Program-made: the position numbers and the translations under genes
Shown: positions 23,066 through 35,400 of the stretch, piece by piece
Layout: every line of letters starts with the position of its first letter
Position numbering within the stretch: position 1 is the first letter of the stretch
From: Nectonema munidae
Lineage: Eukaryota; Nematomorpha; Nectonematoida; Nectonematidae
Assembly (NCBI GenBank): GCA_030549495.1
Contig: JAUIRK010000306.1
Location: 372,001-436,000 of the forward strand
Direction of reading: 5' to 3'
DNA: 64,000 nt
Notes under the pieces: model-generated
Seen by the model: the letters and a program-made list of their open reading frames with translations, nothing else
What the model was told of the DNA's origin: nothing
Databases searched by the model: none

Positions 23066-23351
23066 GCATTGGTAAGCATATGGAGAAGTCCGATAGTGCG
23101 TAGATATTTCTTCCTACCTATCTAATATACAGCTAAATTATTCTTTAGCCGTAAGATGTTTTTTAGAATTAAAAAATTTATATAAGTGCAAGTTGAAAAA
23201 GAGAGAGAAAGAGAGTCGAACGCTTTTCAATCTATTAATATTTTTGAACAAATATCAAAAAATGATATCTATTTTCTGTAAATAGATCTAAATAAAAGGT
23301 ATTTATTTTTATTATACAAATTAAGTATCTAAAAAATAATTACTTTATATT
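23066..23351 (+). promoter_or_regulatory. Presumed SBDS promoter/5' UTR region
   Basis: Only 286 bp separate the upstream LINE from the SBDS ATG, so the core promoter and 5' UTR must lie here or within the LINE. No TATA box in a convincing context or other motif can be assigned. A GAGAGAGAAAGAGAG run lies at about 23198-23213. Confidence 0.35.
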
Positions 23352-23479
23352 ATGTCCATTTTTACTCCTACTAATCAAATCCGTTTAACAAATGTCGCAG
23401 TTGTAAAATTGAAAAAAGCTGGAAAAAGATTTGAAGTCGCATGCTATAAAAACAAAGTTATTTCATGGAGAAGTAAAAT
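23352..23479 (+). CDS. SBDS: SBDS exon 1
   Basis: 128 bp from ATG through codon 42 plus two bases ([10 protein letters not shown] to KVISWRSK). The donor is AT|GTAATT. An apparent stop just downstream is in the intron. A second GT (AGAA|GTAAAATG) was rejected because it would break the frame into exon 2. Confidence 0.95.
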
Positions 23480-26400
23480 GTAATTATTCAAGTATTCTCT
23501 CTTGAATATTTTCTTTTTTTCAAAGAGATTTTTTTGTTATAGTGAAAAAGATATCGATGAAGTACTTCAGACTGCTATAATATTTTCAAATGTTTCTAAA
23601 GGTCAAGTTGCAAAAAAAGAAGATATTATTAAAGCATTTACCCATAATAATCAGTTAGAAATTTGCAAAGAGGTTTTTTTATAATTTTTTTTAGATTTTT
23701 TAATACTAGATTTAACTAAGTATAATTATAAAATTCAGTCTAAGCTTGTATTTCAAGACATTTGACGGATATTTTGATTTATTACAAAAGTGTAGCCAAA
23801 AATTTGTATTAACTAGGGCCTAAAAATTTTCAAAGGAAGCTAAATTTTTTTATTGACAATAAAATATTTAAATCATTGTTTGATAAGAAAATAAAGCTTT
23901 TATTATTTATGATACGGTAAATATGTAAAATTTTAAACTTTATTTTGATTCTAAATATCATTAGGGCCGCACATTCACAGGGGGGAGAGTAGGGGACTGA
24001 TGCGACTCCTTTAATCTCATTGCTTAGTACCCTAATTATTTGAGCCACTTACAAAATTTTAGCTCTTGTTTATTTTTATTTCCTCATTCATTATGCTAAC
24101 TTTACTGCATTCATAATTTAAGGTAATTTTATGGATTTTTTTTATAAAACTAATATAAATAATGATTACATTGATCCCTATTTAAACTATCGGGTTTGTA
24201 ATTTTTTTGTAAAATATTAACGCTATATGCATGAATTATTAAGTAATGATCTTTAGAAATAAGTTATAGGCCTTATACTAACAATTTGCAATTTAGAAAT
24301 CAACTTTGATCCATTGTTTAATTTAATCAAGCCTTTTATTTGTTAAAATTAAAATTATTTTTTGAAAATAACGTTTATGTTCACATTTTTAATTTTATCA
24401 TTATCCTAATAAAAATTTTCACACTTTCTAATTATTTTTTATCATCTGAATTATGGTTTTCCAAGTTGTGGCTTCATGGAGGCCAAATTGGGGATACAAA
24501 ATTTTAAGTTGAGAATAGAAAAATTATAATTTTTGGGAACCACACGTCAAATATGTTTCCTACAGAAAATTTTAAACATTAAGCATAACTATAGACACTT
24601 ACAATATTAAAAAATAACTTTAACCCTTAGAGGCATCAAATAGATCCTAGAAAATCTATGAGTTACAATTCTTTTTAATAATAAGGAAACATAATTTTTT
24701 CTATTTGTCATTCAACTTGGTTTTTTCAACAACGTATAGAAATAATGGGACGATTAATCAGAATCGAAATCTTGAGAAACTGGTTTTTATGTATCGGAAT
24801 CGCATCTGAAAATTTTACTACTACCGGCCTATACCTTGTCTCAATTCTTCCATTTTTTATTGAAACTCATTTTTTTATTAAACAAATTTAACTTTTATGT
24901 ATAGCAAGGTCTATTGTTAAATACTCTCTTCTGTTTTTGTATCTATATATAAGATAAAAATATCCTTTCTTCCATATAAAGAATTGGTAGATTTATCTAA
25001 GCTTGCGGTTTTAATTAGAACAAGGTTAGAAACAAGTTAAAAGCTTCAAATCTATAAATTGTATGGAGTTTTTAGTGTGAAGACGAGTTGAACTGAGAGA
25101 AAGAATTTTGATATAATGTTTTTCTTTGTATATTATATTTGTTGAAGGTAGTTCGGTTTGTGATCAGCAGTTTTTATTTCTGACTTCTGTTGGTTAGAAA
25201 AGTGTTTTAATTGGAAATGATAATCCAAGGATTTGAGGGCTTTTTTGTTCTTAGTATCTTGTACATCTTCGGTTTATTCTTAATAAATGATGTCTTAGAT
25301 ATAGTGTTGTGTTAAAAACTAAAAGTAAAAAAAAGTTTTATAAATACATTAAATTCATCAAGTTTTTAGCATTTAAAGTCGTTGCTTGATTTTTTAATTA
25401 CTTGAAGTCGGGTTTTTGTGAGTAGCCGACATTTTCCCTCTGACTCCCCAATCTCGTTTAAATACTCATGTAAAATGGACACTAAAATATTTAAGAAAAA
25501 CTTTGTTTTTCATTTGTGCCAAGAAGTGTCATAGGTTGGTAAATCCTGATCCCGATAAATTAATAGAAAATTTATTTTTTTTACGATTCTGATTCTATCC
25601 AATTATCGCGATTCCGATTCTGATTCCTGGCCATTATTACATATATGTATTACTGTGATATAAGTTGAAAATTGATTAGAAAGGTTTATCATCTTGCTAT
25701 TAAAACTTTACAATATGCTAGATAACAATGTATTGGAAAGGTTTTATATAAACACATCGGGCCTTCTAGCGCATATGATCGATCAGCACTAATGAGTGCC
25801 TTCCAACGACCTTTCTTAGCAAATGTTGGCTTCATTTTGACCCTGAGAGAGGTTGTTAGAAGGCCTTTTTTTTAGTTCTGTTCATATTCGCTAGAAGACC
25901 CAACACATCAGGGATGGACCAAGAGGGGGGATAGGGGGGATGCATACTAACTACTTACGAACTACCCCCCCCCCCCCCCACCAGCAATCTATTCAAGAAA
26001 AATTAAGGTTGGAGTCGACCCTAAAATAGAAATCAAAATTGATGAAGTCATTGATGGATTTTCAAAGCAAAAAGAAAGAAGAAAAGACTTTGTAATATAA
26101 TTTTAATCATTTATTTTACATACGTTTTCAAATTTCTTCCCTAATAAAATGTGTAAAATATTTTGATAATATTAGTATATTTTATTGAGAAAAACTTCGT
26201 TTAGTACATAGTAAAAATATGAATAATCATAGTCAAATTGAAGCACTCGCAAATTATAGTGCAAAAACATAAGCATCTCCAGTTTTTTCTAAAGGGTTTC
26301 TCTTTGGAGAGTATATATTGCCACCTACACTAAAAATTCTCTCGCTCTTTACTGAAGAAGGAGGAGCACATAAAAACTTTCTTGAAAGGAGAGCCAAACT

Positions 26401-29400
26401 CGTAAGTTCTTCTTTGTTCGCTTTCCACCAGTTAAGAGGGTTCTCATTGTTTGCAATCAATTTAAATGCTTGATAAAACTCAAATAGAGCATCATTGGTA
26501 GATTTATTCAGGCGAAAGCCAAACTGATGTTTGTAAAAAAATCAATATTTTCTAGATAATTAACAAATTTGGTAGAGATAATTTTTTCAAAAACCTTGGT
26601 AAAACTGGATAAGAGAGAAATTGCTCTATACAAATCATATGAAGTAGGTTGCTTATTAGATTTTAGAACCGGAAAATCTTACTAATTTTTAACTTATCAA
26701 GAAAAATACTTTGCTTTACTGAAGAATTGAGCATATTGGCCATGAATGTGCCTATAATTGGTAAACTAAGATTTAGTAATTTTAGACTTATTTCATCATG
26801 TCTAAAAGATTTTTTTTTTAACATATTTACAGCGATATATATATCATCAATTGAAACGTCACTAAAAAAGAAAGAATTCAAATATTTCAAGACACGAGTC
26901 ATCAGATTCAAGACAATAAATATCAACAAAAGCTTAAATATCAAGCTGCACTTTAGGTGTTAAAGTTTTCTTTTAAAATAAGGTGTTTAAAGACGTCCAT
27001 ATTGATTTATTACTATATGTAAAAAGTTTTGATAAAAAATATTGCGATTTAACATATTTTATCATATACTTATAGTTAATTTTATTATCATGTCTAGGAT
27101 TTTTACGAAATGTTTTATAACGCTTTATTTTAAGGCGATTCAATTTAGCCATTTCTTCCGTGTACCAAGGCAGAGTAGTTTTTTTCTCTTTAAACTAAGG
27201 AAAAGGACTTCTAAACAATTCTGAAAATTTTTGTGAAAACTTTCATATGTGTCATTACTATTTTTGAAGAGTAACAATATTGTAAATTGGCAATTGACAG
27301 ATTAGATAAAAAAAAAAGAAGTATATGCTTGGACTGAAAATTTTCTGTTAAATATTTTTGTTGAAAATAGAACTTGAATTTTCCATTATACTAGTAGTTT
27401 ATTGCTTAAATTTGAAAAACGTGAACGATTCGGAAAATGTTTTATTAAAATTACAATTAATTTCGGTGTTGTCTCACACCTTTATCAAGTCTAAATACAA
27501 CGAAAATACAGAAACAAAGTCACATATAAAATTTAAAATATTATTACATTGCTAAAATACTGAGATAGAAAACTTGTGAATGTAGGGGGTATATGTGTGT
27601 GTGTATATTATATGTATGCTTATGATGAAAATAAACAAAGAATTGCCAATTCTTTCATATGATGATCATATGTTCTACCATTTTGTTTTGAAATGTGTTT
27701 GGCCTTATAATAGAATTTGACTTTTTTTGATAGTTTATGACACTTTTGTGTTGACTTATTCTTTGTTTCAACATTTGCGTCGTACATCCAATGTATATTT
27801 TCACAATTTTTACACTTTATTTGGTATATAACATTTTTAGAGTTCAAAATATCCCTGTTCCTTTGGTTATTATCATTTGGAAAAAAAGATTTCAAAGATC
27901 GGTTGGGTTTTGCCGTTACCATAATATTATGCTATGTTAAAACTCTTTTTAACTTTTTGTAAAAAAGTTCATCATAAGGTATATTTGTTCTCATTTGTTT
28001 AGGCTTATTCAAAATAAAAGTTTTGTGAAAATCATGTAAAAATATAGCTTCCTGAAATTTTTCAAACAAAGAACTTTTGGCAATAAATTAAGATTTCTTA
28101 ATTGTTTTATCATCAAAATTATTTTCTTTCAAAGCTGTAGTGACGTTCTTGATTACATCATTTTTGTCATTTTGTTCTGATACAATTTGGTACGCTCTCC
28201 TATACAATGCTGTACCCACTGAAACTTTATGATTATATTCATGACTTGACAAAAAATCTAAGTTAAAAACATTTTTTACACAACTTCGATTCATGTCGAA
28301 AAGACATGATTGTGTCTTCTATTTTGTATCAACTCTGTCCTAGGAGTCACCAAATTTAATTTTTAAATATTCAATTCAATCGAATCAATCAAAAGTATCA
28401 TTAGTCATTCAGTTTATGTTCAATTTGGGATACCTCATAATACCACTCAAGGGGCGCAAATAAATTAACCCCTTTTCCGTAACAAAAGATACTTGATTTT
28501 GACAGTGCTCTATAAATTTTTATCGACGATACCGCTTACTATTTAAATTTTTTCAAAGAAAAAATCCACATCAACATTCTTATTTGAATTTTTGTCAATC
28601 AAATCTCATTTTCAATATGCAAACATACGTAATACTTATAAATGAGAAAAAGTGCTTATTCTCCTACATATCTTGTTCTATTCAATTTGGATCAAAAATT
28701 ATTAGTACCCAGTATTAAAAAATAGATTTTTAAAATAAAAAAAGCATATCTATTTTTTCATTGAATTTGTGACAAAACAACTCGATCCAACAACTGAGCT
28801 TCTGAATATAAACCTATCTAACTAATCATTGTTTACTGCAACAAATAAACAGAACATTATTACAAAAAATGTCTAATCTACTCATTTGTTCTCTATGTAT
28901 CCAAATAGAATATTCATATCCATCCATTTTTTTTGTTCAGCAAAATTATTATTTTTATCCTTCTAAAATTAGGAATAAATTTCCTTGTATCATTTTTTAT
29001 TTGCAATTCCTTCATATAATAACCCCCAAAAAGCCAGGGGTCGCATAGAACAGCCCTTAACTTATTTTAAGTTGGAAAGATATATTCTCAAGGTACAATC
29101 AGACATTAAATATTTTCGAGAATTTAAGTTAATTGTACTAACATTTTGTGATTTTAGATAATTCAATCTTTACTCCGATAGCTCGCACGCGAGTGTGGAA
29201 AAAATATTTTATATCTGTGTTTCTTGTAAACATAAAATATACAATGTTTATTTCTTAAAGTAAAATATATTTTCAATCTTTTTTATAACAAGCTCATAAA
29301 AGTGCTTTATTTTTCTCTGGTTTAACTTTTATGTTGTGGACGTACGCAACCCAATTAGGTATAAAAAAGTTGGGTTTCTTAGTGTTAAACTGCTTAAATG

Positions 29401-32400
29401 ACACAACAAAATTGGGTTTAATAAACAGGATTTTTTTGGATTGATCAAACTAAAATATAATGCTCAAGCAAAGTAACTAATTAAGTAATATTGAATAAAT
29501 AAGAATTAAACAAGCACTAACTTGATCCAAAATTAGATTATATTTCGTTTTTTATATAATTTTTTTCAAGCAAATGAATAATAATCTGACAAGCTAACTA
29601 ACTGTTTCTATGGATTGCTATTGCTATATTGCTTACAAAACTTAGGTGTGTCTATATCCTGGAACTGATTCCAAACTTGTAATATATGCTTTAGATTTTA
29701 GAAAAAGGAGAATTACAAATATCCGATAAGGAAAGACGCGCACATTTAGACTCCGCTACTAAAGACATTGCAACGATCATATCGAATATGTGTATAAATC
29801 CGCAAACAAACAAGCCGTATACTGTTTCTATGATTGAAAAGTCTATGAAAAGTATACACTTCTCTGTCAAGCCTAATAAAAGCAATAAACAACAAGTAAA
29901 GCTTAATTAATGATTAATCTTTTTTCTCCTGATCTTCAAATGTATATTTGCTAAACATATTAGGCGCATCTTTGGATGTGCAAGGACACTTAAAAATACG
30001 CTTGGAACCTGAGATGCACCGATAAGAACTTTAGTCGAATACCGATCAGTCGGTAATTATTATTAATTGGCGAATTATTTATTTTTGCAAGTTGGAATCT
30101 CGTGGGTTAGGATTGAGGATAAATATCTAGAAAATTTTTTATTTTAAAATTATTTTAATTATTTTTTTGGAAATTTGTTTTTAGAATTTTTGAATAGGCT
30201 AATTCACAACTTTTTTAAATTTTACTTTTTTGTATGCTCCTTTTTCTTCAAATTTCATGAAATTTTTGGGTTATATTTTTTAAATTTATTTTAATTATTT
30301 TGATTTTAGGCCATCTTAAATTTTATTTTATATTTGTACATTTTACTTAATTGTTTTTTTGACATCTTTAAAAGAAACCGTTTATGTCATCGTCTTAAAT
30401 AAAGTAAAAAAAAAATGTTGAGCTAAAAAAATTTAATGTCATGTCTTTTAATATCTTAATTAAACATATCATTCTTGGCGTAATCCCGCACAATATGACA
30501 AATTTAAAGATAGTGTATAATTATTTGCTATATCAAAAATTGCAAAAATAGGACAAAAAATATATTGAAAATTTTAATGGTATTTGGCTTAAATGGAAAA
30601 AAAGCTTCCAATACAAAAAGATTTTTTTTATATCAAATTTAAGGAAGAATTTTAGGTTGAGATGATGGACTCAGCATGGAAGCCTCTTGTTTCCTCATCA
30701 ATACCAATTTGTTCATAGTTTGACATAATCGTACATCAGTGTCTTGTCAATGAAAACACAACCACGGTAGCCTTAACTCAAAATTGAAAAATTTGCTACA
30801 TATTTAACATAAGAGAGAAAGGAGACAAACTAAACTAATAAAGCAATTTTCACTATTTTAAAATAAAACTGTCTGTTCTCAAAATAATTTCAAAATAATA
30901 GGAGGCATAAAGAATGAGAGTTTATTTGATATTTTCAAGTTTTTATAAGCAGCAAAGCCAACGTTGAAGTAGCTAACCGTTATAAGGTAATTTGGTAACG
31001 CTTGCATTTTTTACATTTTGTAAGGAATCATAGTATACAAAAAATGGTAGTTTAATCACTTTTCATAAAATTATTTAAGTCTAAGAACACAAAATCAAAA
31101 AAAACCATCTAAACTAACACATATCATAAAAATCATAGTATACGAGAACAAGATAATCATTTCGTTTTTTACTATTTCTCTGTTTACAAATAAAATTCTG
31201 ACAGCTGTCATAAATAGATCAAGTACATTTTTAACAACTGACAAATTTTGTTTCGATATTATATTTTTATTATAATAATCAACAAATTTTCTTAAAAAAA
31301 TGATTTAATTAATTTATGTACACTGTTACTTACAAAATTTAACAATCGAACATTATAAAAAATATCTCTGCTCAAATATTAAACAAATAGAGTATTTTTG
31401 CTTATAAACTGAATAGCTAGTCAAAATATTCATTCCCAAATAGCTGTTGAAAAAAATTTCTTGACTTGAAAAAATTAAAGTTTTTAAATGTTACATAATG
31501 TAACAACGTACTGATAAAGATTAAACGTGATTTTGTTGAAATTTTTTTAGCGCGAGTCTGACAATATTCATTGATATAAAATTGTACCGATTGAAAACTA
31601 TTTTTCTCTCATTTAAAAACATAAACAAATTTTCATTTTTGCAAAATGTTTGGTGTATTGATGAAACTAAGTTTTTAACAAAAATCTCTGTGATTAATTT
31701 GAATAGCTGAACTTTGGTATCATGAAAAAATGTTCTGAAAATATTGAACTTATATTCCGCTAAAAATTAGTTTCTAATGAGATAAAATAAAATAATTTTT
31801 AATTTAACTCTAAATACAAATGAGAGAAGAAAGCTGAATGAGATAGGAGAGCTTGAACAAGAGAAGAGAGCTTGAGTGAAAGAAGAGAGCCTAAGTGAGA
31901 GAAGCGAGCTTCTTACAATGCCTAGTGTAAACAAAGGGTCTCTTAAATATCTGTTTAAAAATATTTATGATAAGTAGGTTCCTTTAAAAAATAATGCTAT
32001 TTTGCTTAAAACGGATATTTAATCTAACTGCATGGTTTATAATGTGAAACATTTAAATAAAATAAAATTTATTTCGATTTTGTTAAAGGATTAATAAAAC
32101 AAAGTTTCGTTGTAACGAGGTTCAAAAGTGCATACTCTAAGAAAAGAAGAAGTTTATTTATCATAGAGTGCAGATAACAAGGTTTACATACACACATAAA
32201 AAATAATATAGATATGGAATATAACAAAAGATAGAATACGATATGTGATAGGATATTTCGCAAGGCCATAAAGCCGCTTGGAGATATCCTAACTAAATAA
32301 ACGATATAAAAAAAGTAAAAGAAAAAAAAACGAAATATAAGATATGAAAATATCATATACAACATAATTTAAATGTACAATGATGATTAGGAAGGAAAAC

Positions 32401-35400
32401 TAGAAAAGTAAAACAAATTAAAGAATTAATTAAAATGACATACATATTTACAAGCAAAGCAATTAACTGGACTATAATTTGATAAGTATGTATATTAATG
32501 AATAATTAAAATAGGTATTATGAGGACACATGCAATGCGTTCGTCAGATACGTTTGCCACTTCATTGTAAAAAGGGCTAATACAATGCCTGAGCTAGAAG
32601 GCCTTTGTGCACCGCTTATATACTGTGTTTGTTAGAGGCTTTTACAAGTCTCATTCATTTGATTTATTAAGGTATAGATTTAATTCAAAAATTGAAGAAT
32701 TACACAAAATTTTCTTGTTGCATTTTTTCGCTTTAAATGAAGCTCTCTTTCTCGTATGTATAACTAAAGCTTTATATTGAGCTTCGCTATTTATATCTTC
32801 GGTCTCCTTCTTTATACGAGTTTATATTTGACATAGCGGCCTGCCCTAACTCCACTCCACTTTTATTTACAGGGGAGAGGAGTCAAATTGTTTTAGTGAC
32901 TCCAACCTTGGCTCCACCTAAAATATAACTTAAAAATTTAATTTAGCTATCTGAATTTTATATAACCTGTTTTTCAATTTTAGGATAGAAAGTGTAGTGA
33001 TATCTGTAGACCTGATTATTAGTTTTTTTAACTAGATAGTTAGAAAAAGGAAGATGGATAATCAAGTAGGATAATTTAAGCAATCTGGTAATTCTAGTCG
33101 CTATCATTCCTATGGTTCTTCCATGCAACAAATTCCGAGATGGCGTTGACACACTCTGTTTAGTGCGAACGTTGTAAAAACGCGACAAAAAATATTTATC
33201 TTTTTAGTTTGACGTTGATTTTTTGTAACTCGAAAAAAAGGCTGAAAAATTCAATAAAATTAAAGAATGAACTTTTTTTATTACACTAATACTCTGTAAA
33301 GGAACAAAGTTCAGTTTTTAAAGTTTTGGAAAAAAAATTTAAACCAAATAATTTTGGATTAATTTAGTTTTTGAATGGTATTGTTTTGGCCAGATAAAAA
33401 AGGTTATAGATAATAATTTGAAAATATTTTGAAGAAAATGTAAATAAATACAAATCAATACAACATTTTAATAAATGATGTTGAAGAAAATAGATTAAAC
33501 ACTTTGCGCTGCAAGATAAATCAGAATTGTGTAAGATTCAGGACATCTTTCAATGACTATATAACATCGAGATTCAGAAACGACCCCGAAATCATGTTAT
33601 CACACTTTTAGCATTAATTATAGATTGAAAACTAGCTAGTGAGCAGGGCTTTGAAGCCGGAGCCCCTGGAGCCGTAATATTCTGTCAGTAAGAGCCGGAG
33701 TCACAAATTTTAATGTGCGGCTCCCTCTTACCGGCTGCAAGTCAACATATGTGTGTGAAACAGTGAAGTAAAAGTAATAAATATTTATAGACAACATATA
33801 TAAATTATAGAGTAAAAGAGATTGCATCTGACAATTTTCAATTTTCCTTCAGATCGATAAGCAAGAAAGCACAACACGACATTGTCAATGAGAAGCAATG
33901 TCGTTCTCATTGGAAGATTGATAATTATATATTATAGATTTATATAATTGTTTTTCATTGGCATACTTTATGCTATTTCTTATTCCGTGTAAACATAAAT
34001 ATAGGTAATAAAAAATCAGTTATATCTATTTAATTTTTAGAAAATTTTTATTATGCACCAAACTTATTTTTTTTAGAATTGTTTAAAAAATACATGTTAC
34101 ATCGATGGCTGAAAATTCATTATTAAAGTGCGACGTTTTTAATTATTTTGTACAGAGTGAAGATGGCAAATATTTCGTTTGTATCTGCAAAGTTTCTCCT
34201 GACTTAAAAAGCTCAATTATGTGTGGTTGTAAAATCGCTAAACCTACAAGTAAAAGACCGAATACTTCCTCTAGAGCATACAATTTAAAAAGACATCTAT
34301 GCAGAGCACATCCTGAAGTATTTGAAATGATTGAAAAGAAAAAAGAAAGCCAAATTTCTAAACCTAGACGTCAATTTCGATGAGTTCAAAATCCACAAAG
34401 ACTGACATTAAAAAATATTTAAATTTCCAAAAAATTATAATTACATTAGAAGATCAACATTTTATAAATAGTATAATCGAATTAGTAGTTAAGGAATCAT
34501 TGCCTTTATCCATCTTTGAAAAGCCACCTATGCGTACTCTCCTTGGTGAAATGGCTTCTAAGTTTAAAGTCAGTTTGAATAAGGAAAGTATACGTAATTT
34601 AGTAATGCAAAAATTTAACCAAGAAAATCTTTCTCTTAAAGAACAACTAAAAGGGCGCTTTTTATATTTGAAAGTGGATGGCTGCACTCGTTTGAAAACG
34701 CACTATTTCGCGATCAACGTTAGATTTGTTGATAACGATAAAAGGATTACACGTACACTCGCTATAAAGGACACCAAGGCCAACCAAAAAAGCGAATATT
34801 TACATGATCTCATTTTAAAAACGTTGAATGATTACGACATAGTTAAAGATTATGTGATTGCTATCATCAGTGATAATGCTTCAAACATGATCAAGACTGT
34901 CCGTCTGCTGAATGAAAAAAGTGAAGAAGATAAAGGTATAGATTCAAGTGTCGAAGAAGATACCCATTCTGTTACTTCATATGAAGAATATAGTGAACAT
35001 GACACTTTTGAAGATATTTCCAATATTGAATCTAGAAGAGAAAATTTACCATATTTTTACTCTTTTTCAACTATAAACCACATTCGATGTGGAGTTCATA
35101 CTTTGCAACTTGCTATCTCTGATGGATTGAAAAGTGAGCATGCAGCAAGTCTAATAAAAAAGTTGAGACAAATTGTGGTGGCAACAAAAAAGTCAAAGCT
35201 TCATGAAATTATTAAAAGACGCTCCGGTAAAGTTTGATTTTGAGAAAGTTTTTGACAAGCAACAAAAAAGACAATCAAGAAAAAAACGCTTAAAAAATCA
35301 GTGTCGTCAACAATATCTGATTTTGAACTTCAGATCAAAAAATCTTTTTCTGAAATTGAAAATTTTGACCGTTTTTCGAATTTGTCTTGTGATGAAGCAA

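Larger units (their letters stand above)
23673..29694 (+). other. SBDS intron 2 (6.0 kb) and its contents
   Basis: Contains, from left to right: AT-rich unrecognised sequence to about 25.7 kb, two stretches at about 24730-24830 and 25530-25640 with GATTCTGATTCC-type repeats, a poly-C run near 25970, a hAT C-terminal scrap (26254-26460, minus), a LINE fragment (26470-27300, minus), a Penelope-like fragment (27620-28330, minus), then 1.3 kb with no recognisable feature. Apart from one stretch at 22.1-23.1 kb upstream of the gene, all recognisable intron 2 pieces are antisense to SBDS. Confidence 0.6.

Noticed and set aside
23471-23478. Alternative SBDS exon 1 donor at AGAA|GTAAAATG
   Set aside because: Joining it to the exon 2 acceptor shifts the frame, whereas AT|GTAATT gives an in-frame product collinear with SBDS.
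32069-32365. 98-codon hydrophobic frame (minus)
   Set aside because: Phe/Tyr/Leu-rich translation of AT-rich DNA, with no recognisable domain and no supporting context.
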